A stretch of 7,406 bases of DNA, from NCBI GenBank assembly GCA_028873275.1, contig JAGWLJ010000064.1:1-7406 (forward strand), read 5' to 3'. Under the pieces are notes generated by a model, which had not been told where the DNA came from, searched no databases, and saw only the letters and a list, made by a program, of their open reading frames with translations. The first letter of the stretch is position 1, and the number at the start of each line of letters is the position of its first letter. Below are positions 1 to 6,543 of this stretch, piece by piece. Made by a program: the position numbers and the translations under genes. The DNA comes from Pseudomonadota bacterium. Lineage in GTDB: Bacteria > Pseudomonadota > Alphaproteobacteria > Rickettsiales > SXRF01.

Positions 1-1594
1 TGGCGAGGCGGAAAGTTTTCTGAATCCCAGCCTCAAGGCGCTGCTGCCCGATCCGTCGCACCTGCTTGACATGGAGGCGGCGGCGGAGCGCGTGGCGGGA
101 GCGGTGATCGCCGGTGAGCGCATCGCTATCTTCGGCGATTACGATGTCGACGGCGCGACGTCTGCGGCGCTGCTCATGCGCTATTTTCACGCGCTGGGCT
201 GCGATCCGCTGGTGCATATCCCCGACCGCATGAAGGAAGGTTACGGTCCCAATGCTCCCGCATTGCTGGCATTGCAGAAGCGCGGCGCGGCGCTCGCCAT
301 CACCGTCGATTGCGGCACGCTGGCCTTCGAGCCCCTAGCGGCGGCGCATGAGGCGGGACTGGATGTCATCGTCATCGATCACCATATCGGCGCGGCGCAG
401 AAGCCCAAAGCCTATGCCGTGGTCAACCCCAACCGGCTTGACGAATTCTCCCCGCACCGGCAGCTGGCGGCGGTGGGGGTGACGTTCCTGCTGGCAGTGG
501 CGGTGAACAGGAAATTGCGCGCTTCCGGGCGAATGGTTCCCGATCTCATGATGTATCTCGATCTCGTCGCGCTGGGCACCATTTGCGACGTGGTGTCGCT
601 GACTGGCGTCAACCGGGCGCTGGTGGCGCAGGGGCTCAAGGTGCTGGCGGCGCGCGGCAACCTGGGCATCCGCACGGCGCTCGACCTGGCCGGCATCGGC
701 GACAAGCCAGGGGTGTATCATTGCGGCTTCGTGCTGGGGCCGCGCATCAACGCCGGCGGACGCGTCGGAAAATCCGATCTCGGCGTGCGGCTGCTGACGA
801 CGGAAGACCAGGCGGAGGCGATGGCGCTGGCAAAGGAACTCGAGCAGCATAACGCCGAGCGCAAGGCTATTGAAGCCATGGTGCTGGAGCAGGCCATGGC
901 GCAGGCGGAGGCGATTGATCCGGCGCAGCCGGTGATGGTGGTGAGCGGTGCGGGATGGCATCCCGGTGTGATCGGCATTGTGGCGGGAAGGATCAAGGAG
1001 CGCTTCCATAAACCGGTGGCGGTGATCGCCGTGCAGGACGGCGTCGGCAAGGCGTCGGCGCGTTCGGTGCCCGGATTTGATTTCGGCGCGGCGGTGATTG
1101 CGGCGCGTGACGCCGGACTGCTGGTGGCGGGCGGCGGGCATGCCATGGCGGCGGGATTCACCGTGGAGGAAACGAAAATTCCGGCGCTGGCGGTATTCCT
1201 GGCGACACGGGCGCAGGGCGCGGTCGATGACGGGGCGAAGCGATTATTTCTCGACGGGATGCTCAGCATCGGCGGGGCAACGGCGGAGCTGGCAGCGAGC
1301 CTTGAGCGGCTGGGGCCGTTCGGGCAGGGGAATCCGGCCATCCGGCTGGCGATCAGGAATGTTGTCAACCTGCGGCCGGAGCTGGCAGGCGAGCAGCATG
1401 TCAAAACCCTGCTGATCGACCGCATCAGCAACGCGCGGCTGTCGGCCATCGCCTTCCGCGCCGCGGATACCCGGCTGGGCGAGGCGCTTTTTGCCACGCG
1501 CGGCAAGGAAATCACCGTGGCCGGACAGCTCAGGCTTTCCGAGTGGAACGGCCGGCAGACGGTGAGCCTGATGATCGAGGATCTAGCGGCGTGA
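1..1594 (+). CDS. recJ: Single-stranded-DNA-specific 5'-3' exonuclease RecJ, 5'-truncated by window edge
   Basis: RecJ degrades single-stranded DNA 5' to 3' in the cytoplasm during RecF-pathway recombination, mismatch repair and base-excision repair. The reading frame is open from base 2 (GEAESFLNPSLK...), so the ATG at 71 is internal and the true start lies upstream. About 530 residues are present. RecJ proteins are usually about 570-600, so roughly 50-70 N-terminal residues are missing. Visible DHH-family metal motifs are GDYDVDG (bases 134-154), HIPDR..GYG, VDCG and the DHH triad (377-385). They are followed by GPRINAGGR, then the DHHA1-domain motifs GWHPGVIGIVAGRI and GGGHAMAAGFT, and PFGQGNP at the start of the C-terminal OB-like domain. 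All expected active-site Asp and His residues seem intact. The TGA at 1592-1594 shares its last base with the cysT ATG, which suggests translational coupling. Family assignment is very secure. Confidence 0.97.
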   Translation, partial: GEAESFLNPSLKALLPDPSHLLDMEAAAERVAGAVIAGERIAIFGDYDVDGATSAALLMRYFHALGCDPLVHIPDRMKEGYGPNAPALLALQKRGAALAITVDCGTLAFEPLAAAHEAGLDVIVIDHHIGAAQKPKAYAVVNPNRLDEFSPHRQLAAVGVTFLLAVAVNRKLRASGRMVPDLMMYLDLVALGTICDVVSLTGVNRALVAQGLKVLAARGNLGIRTALDLAGIGDKPGVYHCGFVLGPRINAGGRVGKSDLGVRLLTTEDQAEAMALAKELEQHNAERKAIEAMVLEQAMAQAEAIDPAQPVMVVSGAGWHPGVIGIVAGRIKERFHKPVAVIAVQDGVGKASARSVPGFDFGAAVIAARDAGLLVAGGGHAMAAGFTVEETKIPALAVFLATRAQGAVDDGAKRLFLDGMLSIGGATAELAASLERLGPFGQGNPAIRLAIRNVVNLRPELAGEQHVKTLLIDRISNARLSAIAFRAADTRLGEALFATRGKEITVAGQLRLSEWNGRQTVSLMIEDLAA

Positions 1595-2424
1595 TGAGCA
1601 TTCTGCGCACACTCAAGAAACCCAGCATCATCCCCGGCTTCGGGCTGACGCTGGGATTCACGCTCGTCTATCTCGTCGCCATCGTGCTGATTCCGCTGTC
1701 CGGACTGTTTATAAAAAGCGCGACGCTCAGCTCCGCCGAATTCTGGCATACCGTGGGAAGCGCACGCGTGTTGCATGCCTATAAGATCAGCTTCGGCCTT
1801 TCCTTCGCGGCGGCGTTGGTCAACTGCGTCTTCGGCCTGATCCTGGCTTGGGTGCTGTCGCGCTACCATTTTCCTTTCAAAAAGGCCATCGACGCCATGG
1901 TCGACCTGCCCTTCGCCCTGCCGACGGCGGTGGCCGGCATTGCCCTGACCGCGCTTTACGCGCCGCAGGGCTGGATCGGCAGGCTGCTTCCCTTCAAGGT
2001 GGCGTTTACGCCGCTGGGCATTCTCATCGCGCTGATGTTCGTGGGATTGCCGTTCATCGTGCGGACGATCGAGCCGATATTGCAGGACGCCGACCGCGAG
2101 GTGGAAGAAGCGGCGGTGAGCCTCGGCGCGACGCGGTTTCAGACCTTCACCCGCGTCATCATCCCCAGCATCCTGCCGGCGCTGCTTACCGGCTTCGCCA
2201 TGGCATTTGCGCGCGGGCTCGGCGAATACGGCTCAGTGATTTTTATCGCCGGCAATATTCCCGGCGTGTCGGAGATCGTGCCACTGGTAATCGTCACCAG
2301 GCTCGAGCAATACGACTATGCCGGGGCGACGGCCATTGCCTGCGTCATGCTGGTAGCGTCTTTCATGATGCTCTTCATCATCAACTGGCTGCAGAAATGG
2401 GCGAGGGACGATGTGGCGATTTAA
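1594..2424 (+). CDS. cysT: Sulfate/thiosulfate ABC transporter permease CysT (CysU)
   Basis: This is one of the two inner-membrane permeases of the CysTWA sulfate/thiosulfate importer, which starts assimilatory sulfur metabolism. At 276 residues it matches the usual length of about 277. About six hydrophobic segments are visible, near residues 20-40, 66-88, 104-122, 138-158, 193-215 and 245-265. The CysT signature DLPFALPTAVAG lies at 104-115. The cytoplasmic EAA loop that docks on the ATPase is EEAAVSLGATRF (171-182), ending at Pro191. GLGEYGSVIFIAGNIPG (208-224) is also typical. I chose ATG 1594 because it forms a TGATG junction with recJ and places the conserved PGFGLTLG stretch at residues 14-21. 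GTG 1591, immediately before it, is an alternative, and a GAGGA at 1577-1581 is better spaced for that codon. The frame continues open upstream inside recJ, but that part is not CysT-like. CysT rather than molybdate ModB is supported by the paired cysW and these signatures. Confidence 0.95.
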   Translation: MSILRTLKKPSIIPGFGLTLGFTLVYLVAIVLIPLSGLFIKSATLSSAEFWHTVGSARVLHAYKISFGLSFAAALVNCVFGLILAWVLSRYHFPFKKAIDAMVDLPFALPTAVAGIALTALYAPQGWIGRLLPFKVAFTPLGILIALMFVGLPFIVRTIEPILQDADREVEEAAVSLGATRFQTFTRVIIPSILPALLTGFAMAFARGLGEYGSVIFIAGNIPGVSEIVPLVIVTRLEQYDYAGATAIACVMLVASFMMLFIINWLQKWARDDVAI

Positions 2425-3271
2425 ACCTGCTTCCCCCACCGCCGAGCCGATCTGGGTGAAGGCGCTGTTGATTGCGTTGGGGCTGGGCTTCGTCGCCCTG
2501 CTGGTGGGCCTGCCGCTGGCGGCCGTTTTTTCCGAGGCGCTGAGCCGGGGGTGGCGCGCCTATGGCCAGGCGCTGGCCGATCCGCAGGCGCTTTCGGCCA
2601 TCCGCCTCACGCTACTGGTGGCGGCAATCGCCGTGCCGTGCAATCTCGCCTTCGGCGTGGCCGCGTCGTGGGCGGTGGCCAAGTTTGAATTCACGGGCAA
2701 GCGCCTGCTGGTGACGCTGATCGACCTGCCGTTCTCGGTGTCGCCAGTCATCTCCGGCATGATCTACGTGCTGCTGTTCGGCGCCGGCGGGGCGCTGGGA
2801 GGATGGCTGGCTGAACACGACATCCAGATCGTTTTCGCCGTGCCGGGGCTGGTGATCGCCACCATTTTCGTGACCTTTCCCTTCGTAGCGCGCGAGCTGA
2901 TCCCACTGATGGAAGCGCAGGGAACAGAGGAAGAGGAAGCGGCCATCATGCTCGGCGCGTCCGGCCTGCGCACCTTCTGCTCGGTGACGCTGCCCAACAT
3001 CAAATGGGGATTGCTCTACGGCGTGCTTTTGTGCAACGCCCGCGCCATGGGCGAATTCGGCGCGGTGTCGGTGGTGTCGGGGCATATCCGCGGGAAGACC
3101 AATACCATTCCGCTGCATGTCGAGATTCTCTATAACGAATATAATTTCACGGCGGCGTTCGCCGTGGCCTCGGTGCTGACCGGGCTGGCGGTGGTGACGC
3201 TCTTGCTCAAAAGCCTGATCGAATTTAAATTCGGTGATGAATTACGCGCGCGGCAGGGCCAGAAAGCATGA
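2411..3271 (+). CDS. cysW: Sulfate/thiosulfate ABC transporter permease CysW
   Basis: This is the second, distinct permease of the sulfate importer, forming a heterodimeric channel with CysT. It has 286 residues, against about 291 for the E. coli protein. Diagnostic stretches are DLPFSVSPVISGMIYVLLFG (105-124), the EAA loop EEAAIMLGASGLRTF (175-189, ending at Pro195), and NARAMGEFGAVSVVSGHIRG (209-228) followed by KTNTIPLHVEILYNEYN. Hydrophobic segments lie near 17-40, 64-90, 102-124, 139-160, 198-222 and 246-268. Its ATG lies 14 bases inside the end of cysT in another frame. A GAGG at 2403-2406 sits only 4 bases before that ATG, so ribosomes finishing cysT probably re-initiate here. The C-terminal tail is short and basic (ELRARQGQKA). 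Four bases separate its stop from the cysA start. The assignment as CysW rather than a second CysT is secure from the signature segments. Confidence 0.95.
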   Translation: MWRFKPASPTAEPIWVKALLIALGLGFVALLVGLPLAAVFSEALSRGWRAYGQALADPQALSAIRLTLLVAAIAVPCNLAFGVAASWAVAKFEFTGKRLLVTLIDLPFSVSPVISGMIYVLLFGAGGALGGWLAEHDIQIVFAVPGLVIATIFVTFPFVARELIPLMEAQGTEEEEAAIMLGASGLRTFCSVTLPNIKWGLLYGVLLCNARAMGEFGAVSVVSGHIRGKTNTIPLHVEILYNEYNFTAAFAVASVLTGLAVVTLLLKSLIEFKFGDELRARQGQKA

Positions 3272-3275
3272 TGGA

Positions 3276-4493
3276 ATGAGTATCGAAGTATCGCATATCC
3301 GCAAGACGTTCGGTGATTTCGTCGCCCTTGACAATGTCAGCCTCAAGGTGGAGGAGGGCGAGCTGGTGGCGCTCCTGGGCCCTTCCGGCTCAGGCAAGAC
3401 GACGCTCCTTCGCATCATCGCCGGGCTCGAATTTGCCGATTCCGGCAGCGTGAGGATCGACGGGCATGAGGCCAGCCGGATGCATGTGAAAGAGCGCAAT
3501 GTCGGCTTTGTGTTCCAGCATTACGCGCTGTTCAAGCATATGACCGTGTTCGACAACGTGGCCTTCGGCCTGCGCGTGCGGCCCCGCGAGTTCCGTCCCG
3601 CGCGCGAGGAGATCGACAAGCGGGTGCGGGCGTTGCTCAAGCTCGTGCACATGGACAAGATGGATACGCGCTACCCATCGCAGCTCTCCGGCGGCCAGCG
3701 GCAGCGCGTGGCGCTGGCGCGGTCGCTGGCGGTCGAGCCCAAGCTGCTGCTGCTTGACGAGCCGTTCGGCGCGCTCGACGCCAAGGTGAGGAAGGAGCTG
3801 CGCCGCTGGCTGCGCCGCCTGCATGACGACATTCACATCACCAGCATTTTCGTCACGCACGACCAGGAGGAGGCGATGGAAGTCTCCGACCGCGTGGTGG
3901 TGATGAACAACGGCAGGATCGAGCAGATGGGCACGCCCGAGCAGGTGTATCACCAGCCGGTCAACGGCTTCGTCTATGACTTTCTCGGCAATTACAACGA
4001 ATTCATCGGCTGGAAGGACGAAAGCGGCGACGTGCATCTGGCCGAGGACGATCTGTGGGAAGCCCGGCCGGCGCTGGCGCCGGCGGATAACAGCGGCCGG
4101 CCGCACTGGCTTAAGCGCTATCCCGAGCTGGCCTCGGCCATCCGCAAGGTGATGCCGGGACTGCCGCTGCCGCCGTCTTTGCCGGCTTCGCGCCCGGCGC
4201 GCATGACGCGCAGCCAGATGCGGGCGCTCCTGGCCGAGCGCGGCATACCGGTGCGCGTCTATGCCCGCCCGCATGAGATGTTCGTCACCAAGACGCCGGA
4301 CGAGGCGCATGAATATATTCCTGTCGAGGTCATTCACATGAACCCGGCCGGCTCGCTGGCCAAGATCGAGATGCAGCGCAAAAACGGGCTGATCCTGCAG
4401 GCCGAAGTGCCCAAGACCATCGTCGACCAACTGGGCATCAAGAAGCACGACCAGGTGTTCGTGCGGCCGAAGAATGTCAGAGTGTTTGAATGA
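3276..4493 (+). CDS. cysA: Sulfate/thiosulfate ABC transporter ATP-binding protein CysA, with an enlarged C-terminal region
   Basis: This cytoplasmic ATPase powers CysT/CysW. All nucleotide-binding motifs are present: Walker A GPSGSGKT (35-42), Q-loop Gln81 in FVFQHYALF, signature LSGGQ (137-141), Walker B LLLLDE (157-162), D-loop ALDA (166-169) and H-loop His195. I chose ATG 3276 because MSIEVSHIRKTF is the normal CysA N-terminus. The in-frame ATGs at 3234 and 3237 would add 13-14 residues encoded within the cysW tail that do not resemble CysA. At 405 residues it is longer than typical CysA (about 340-365). The extra length lies between FLGNYNEF (236-243) and the conserved ARPHE (330-334), where Asp-, Pro- and Arg-rich sequence including RYPELASAIRKVMPG and MTRSQMRALLAERG occupies about 93 residues, against about 38 in the E. 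coli protein as I recall it. A TOBE-like beta region follows to the end. The stop overlaps the pgsA start as ATGA. Confidence 0.94.
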   Translation: MSIEVSHIRKTFGDFVALDNVSLKVEEGELVALLGPSGSGKTTLLRIIAGLEFADSGSVRIDGHEASRMHVKERNVGFVFQHYALFKHMTVFDNVAFGLRVRPREFRPAREEIDKRVRALLKLVHMDKMDTRYPSQLSGGQRQRVALARSLAVEPKLLLLDEPFGALDAKVRKELRRWLRRLHDDIHITSIFVTHDQEEAMEVSDRVVVMNNGRIEQMGTPEQVYHQPVNGFVYDFLGNYNEFIGWKDESGDVHLAEDDLWEARPALAPADNSGRPHWLKRYPELASAIRKVMPGLPLPPSLPASRPARMTRSQMRALLAERGIPVRVYARPHEMFVTKTPDEAHEYIPVEVIHMNPAGSLAKIEMQRKNGLILQAEVPKTIVDQLGIKKHDQVFVRPKNVRVFE

Positions 4494-5062
4494 GCTGGCG
4501 CAAAAATCTCCCCAATTACCTGACCTATCTGCGCATCGCCGTCATTCCGGCGCTAATCCTGGTATTTTTTCTTAAAGGGGAATGGTCGTATGATCTGTCG
4601 GCCGGGCTGTTCCTGCTGGCCGGCGTCACCGATTGGCTGGACGGCTATGCGGCGCGGGCATTCCAGGCGCATTCCAACATCGGCCGTTTTCTCGACCCTA
4701 TCGCCGACAAGCTGCTGGTGGCCACGGCGCTCATGCTGCTGGTCGGCGACGGCCGCGCCGATTACGCCGACGGCCATGCCATGATGATTCCCGCCATCGC
4801 CATCGTCTGCCGCGAGATACTGGTGTCGGGCCTGCGCGAATTCCTGGCCGAGATCCGCGTCGGCGTGCCGGTGTCGCGCCTTGCCAAATGGAAAACCGGG
4901 GTGCAGATGACGGCGATTTTTCTCCTGCTGTGGGCCCATGGCGGGCCGGACTGGCTGCATGCCGGCATATTGGGTAACGTTCTGTTGTGGTTGGCCGCTA
5001 TCCTGACGCTGGTCACCGGATACGCCTATCTTAAGACCGGGCTTAAGCATATGGCGCAATAA
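4490..5062 (+). CDS. pgsA: CDP-diacylglycerol--glycerol-3-phosphate 3-phosphatidyltransferase (phosphatidylglycerophosphate synthase)
   Basis: This integral inner-membrane enzyme makes phosphatidylglycerophosphate from CDP-diacylglycerol and glycerol 3-phosphate, the committed step to phosphatidylglycerol and cardiolipin. The 190-residue length is normal. The CDP-alcohol phosphotransferase signature D(x2)DG(x2)AR(x8)G(x3)D(x3)D is exact: Asp48, Asp51, Gly52, Ala55, Arg56, Gly65, Asp69 and Asp73. The N-terminus NLPNYLTYLRI (6-16) is typical of PgsA and argues against phosphatidylserine synthase or other superfamily members. REILVSGLREF (108-118) is a further PgsA-like stretch. Hydrophobic segments lie near 13-28, 36-47, 74-86, 98-114, 138-148 and 160-178. 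Its ATG overlaps the cysA stop by 4 bases (ATGA at 4490-4493), and no convincing Shine-Dalgarno precedes it, so translation is probably coupled to cysA. In many alphaproteobacteria, to my knowledge, pgsA lies near uvrC and molybdopterin genes, so a position after cysA is unusual. Confidence 0.94.
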   Translation: MSWRKNLPNYLTYLRIAVIPALILVFFLKGEWSYDLSAGLFLLAGVTDWLDGYAARAFQAHSNIGRFLDPIADKLLVATALMLLVGDGRADYADGHAMMIPAIAIVCREILVSGLREFLAEIRVGVPVSRLAKWKTGVQMTAIFLLLWAHGGPDWLHAGILGNVLLWLAAILTLVTGYAYLKTGLKHMAQ

Positions 5063-5111
5063 TACTTATTAATTAATAAATTATTAATAAATAAATCCCT
5101 AAAATTGATAT
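5063..5111 (+). promoter_or_regulatory. AT-rich intergenic spacer, candidate promoter of the sulfotransferase gene
   Basis: This 49-bp gap between pgsA and the sulfotransferase gene is the only intergenic space of any size in the window. Bases 5066-5096 contain no G or C at all, against a GC-rich background. A TAAAAT at 5100-5105 matches the sigma70 -10 consensus at five of six positions and lies 6 bases before the ATG at 5112. Transcription would then start at or next to the start codon, giving a leaderless mRNA. No good -35 hexamer appears at normal spacing; that position is A/T-only sequence, which could act like an UP element. No G/C-rich terminator hairpin follows pgsA, so readthrough from the upstream operon is also possible. 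Promoter function is inferred from composition only. Confidence 0.35.
5066..5090. repeat. A/T-only palindromes with a direct repeat
   Basis: TTATTAATTAATAA (5066-5079) is a perfect 14-bp palindrome, and TTATTAATAA (5081-5090) is a perfect 10-bp palindrome. They share TTATTAAT as a direct repeat whose copies start 15 bp apart (5066 and 5081). The first TTATTAAT can also pair with ATTAATAA at 5083-5090 as an 8-bp inverted repeat with a 9-base loop. The symmetry is directly visible. A role as operator, weak terminator or melting element is unproven, and A/T-only sequence produces palindromes easily. Confidence 0.5.
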
Positions 5112-6536
5112 ATGCGGGAGCAGCATCTAGCCCATCTTCTATTGACGGAAAATCTGGCGTCGCTAAAGACGCCGCCAGTGGAATACCTGTATAAAGAGGC
5201 GCTTACCTGTGCCGAGGCGAAGGAATACGATCAGGCCATCATCAAGCTGCTGCAGCTGCTGGATGTCCGGTCGGATTACCTGGACGGGCTGCTGCTGTTG
5301 GCTGCGGTGTATTTTTCCACCGGCAGGCCTGAGCTGTCGCTGGCGCGCTATGAAGCAGCGCTGGCGCTTTCTCCCGGCAATGCCTATATCATCAATGGCA
5401 TCGGCTCTTGCTATTATACTATGGGAGAGTTCGATAAGGCGACGCAATGTTTTGAGCAGGCGCTGGCTATACAGCCTGACCAGGCGCGCTTCCTGTTCAA
5501 CCTGGTTTATGCCAACGAGGGCGCGCTGAGCGCGCAGGATGAGGTCTATATTGGCCGGCTGCAGGCGCTGCACCGCTCATCCGGCTGTACCGGCGAGTCG
5601 CGTGCGCTGGTGTGTTTCGCGCTGGCGCGGCTGGAAGAGCGCCAGGGAGACCATGTCACTGCTTTCCGTTATTACGACGAAGCCAACCGCATTACGTTTT
5701 CTTCCATTACCTACAGGGAAAAAGACTGGTTCGATTTCTGTGATGCAGTGGAGAAAGCGTTTGTCCCCGCGCTTTTCGAGCGCCTCAGGGGCGCCGGAAA
5801 CGGCGACGCTGCCCCTATCTTCGTGTTCGGCATGGCGCGTTCGGGGACGTCGCTGGTCGAGCAGATACTGGCCTCGCATCCGGACGTGCACGGCGCCGGC
5901 GAGGCCGACATGATCCCTTATATAGCGGAGCGGACGATCGCCCGGATGGCGGGACAGGACTATCCTCATGCCGTCAGCCAGCTGCAACCGGCCGCCTGCG
6001 CGCCGCTGGCCGATTTTTTTCTCCAGCGCATCCGCGCCTATTATCCGAGTCCAAGGCCGCGCATGGTAGTCAAGACGGTGAATAATTTTTTCCATGCCGG
6101 GCTGATCCAGCTGCTTTTTCCGCGGGCACGGCTTATCCACTGCGTGCGCGACCCGATGGATAATTGCTGGTCGCTGTTCAAGTCGCTTTTCACCGGCAAC
6201 CATCCCTATTGCTACGATCAAAAGGCGCTTGGGCGCTATTACCGCCGCTACGCGCAGCTGATGGCGCACTGGCACAAGGTCCTGCCGGAGCCGATGTTCG
6301 ACCTGCATTACGAGCGGCTGATTGCTCATCCGCGCGAAACGATTGCAGCGCTGCTCGAGTATTGCGGGCTGCCCTGGGCGGAAGAATGCATGGATTTTCA
6401 CTGCAACCGCCGTGTGGTGATGACCGCCAGCGCGCGGCAGGTGCACAAACCGCTCTACAGTGCTTCGATTAATGCCTGGCAGGTAGCGGCGAAGGAACTG
6501 GCGCCGCTGCGGCAGGCGCTGGAAACGCCGCTATAA
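5112..6536 (+). CDS. TPR-domain sulfotransferase family protein (Sulfotransfer_3-like)
   Basis: This 474-residue protein fuses TPR repeats to a sulfotransferase domain. TPR-like helix pairs are visible near 26-55, 58-90 (LLLAAVYFSTGRPELSLARY) and 92-124 (GSCYYTMGEFDKATQCFEQA, then LAIQPD), with a weaker one at 166-194. The catalytic domain covers about 234-470. The 5'-phosphosulfate-binding loop is FVFGMARSGTSLVEQIL (237-253) and the 3'-phosphate-binding segment is RLIHCVRDPMDNCWSLF (340-356), with Arg346, Asp347 and Ser354. GRYYRRYAQLMAHWHKVLPE (374-393) and TASARQVHKPLYSASI (438-453) are typical of this bacterial family. It should transfer sulfate from PAPS to an unknown acceptor; TPRs suggest a protein or peptide partner. 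There is no signal peptide or membrane segment, so it is probably cytoplasmic. ATG 5112 is the only ATG near the start and has no Shine-Dalgarno before it; a GGGAG lies just inside the gene. The sulfate importer lies just upstream. The substrate cannot be told from sequence. Confidence 0.88.
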   Translation: MREQHLAHLLLTENLASLKTPPVEYLYKEALTCAEAKEYDQAIIKLLQLLDVRSDYLDGLLLLAAVYFSTGRPELSLARYEAALALSPGNAYIINGIGSCYYTMGEFDKATQCFEQALAIQPDQARFLFNLVYANEGALSAQDEVYIGRLQALHRSSGCTGESRALVCFALARLEERQGDHVTAFRYYDEANRITFSSITYREKDWFDFCDAVEKAFVPALFERLRGAGNGDAAPIFVFGMARSGTSLVEQILASHPDVHGAGEADMIPYIAERTIARMAGQDYPHAVSQLQPAACAPLADFFLQRIRAYYPSPRPRMVVKTVNNFFHAGLIQLLFPRARLIHCVRDPMDNCWSLFKSLFTGNHPYCYDQKALGRYYRRYAQLMAHWHKVLPEPMFDLHYERLIAHPRETIAALLEYCGLPWAEECMDFHCNRRVVMTASARQVHKPLYSASINAWQVAAKELAPLRQALETPL

Positions 6537-6543
6537 CGGTTAT
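6533..6543. other. Junction of convergent stop codons within a short inverted repeat
   Basis: The sulfotransferase stop TAA (6534-6536, plus strand) and the ilvE stop TAA (6540-6542 read on the minus strand) face each other across 3 bp. Both lie in the inverted repeat ATAAC-G-GTTAT. The one-base centre cannot form a useful hairpin loop, so this is not an intrinsic terminator. The two transcripts must end inside the neighbouring gene or by Rho. Confidence 0.5.

Noticed and set aside
1543..1593. Upstream extension of cysT by 17 codons to an ATG inside recJ
   Set aside because: The added residues come from a second frame of conserved recJ sequence, are not CysT-like, and would exceed the usual CysT length. 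The TGATG junction at 1592-1596 gives a better start.
718..1869. Long minus-strand open frame (383 codons) antisense to recJ and the start of cysT, with another at 335-1141
   Set aside because: It crosses two well-recognised genes, has low-complexity Arg/Ser/Ala-rich translation with no family features, and is expected as a shadow of GC-rich codon bias.
3234..3275. Upstream start for cysA inside cysW
   Set aside because: The extra residues (MMNYARGRARKHDG) are an out-of-frame reading of the cysW tail. ATG 3276 gives the standard CysA N-terminus.
3390..4448. Minus-strand open frame of 352 codons antisense to cysA
   Set aside because: The translation is His/Arg/Gln-rich and unlike any domain I know, and it overlaps a gene with every ABC ATPase motif intact. 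It is a shadow frame.
5066..5096. Intrinsic terminator after pgsA
   Set aside because: The inverted repeats are entirely A/T, with no G/C-rich stem and no defined U-tract, so a stable terminator hairpin is unlikely.
5577..6446. Minus-strand open frame of 289 codons antisense to the sulfotransferase gene
   Set aside because: The plus-strand frame carries clear TPR and sulfotransferase motifs, while the antisense translation has none and fits codon-bias shadowing.
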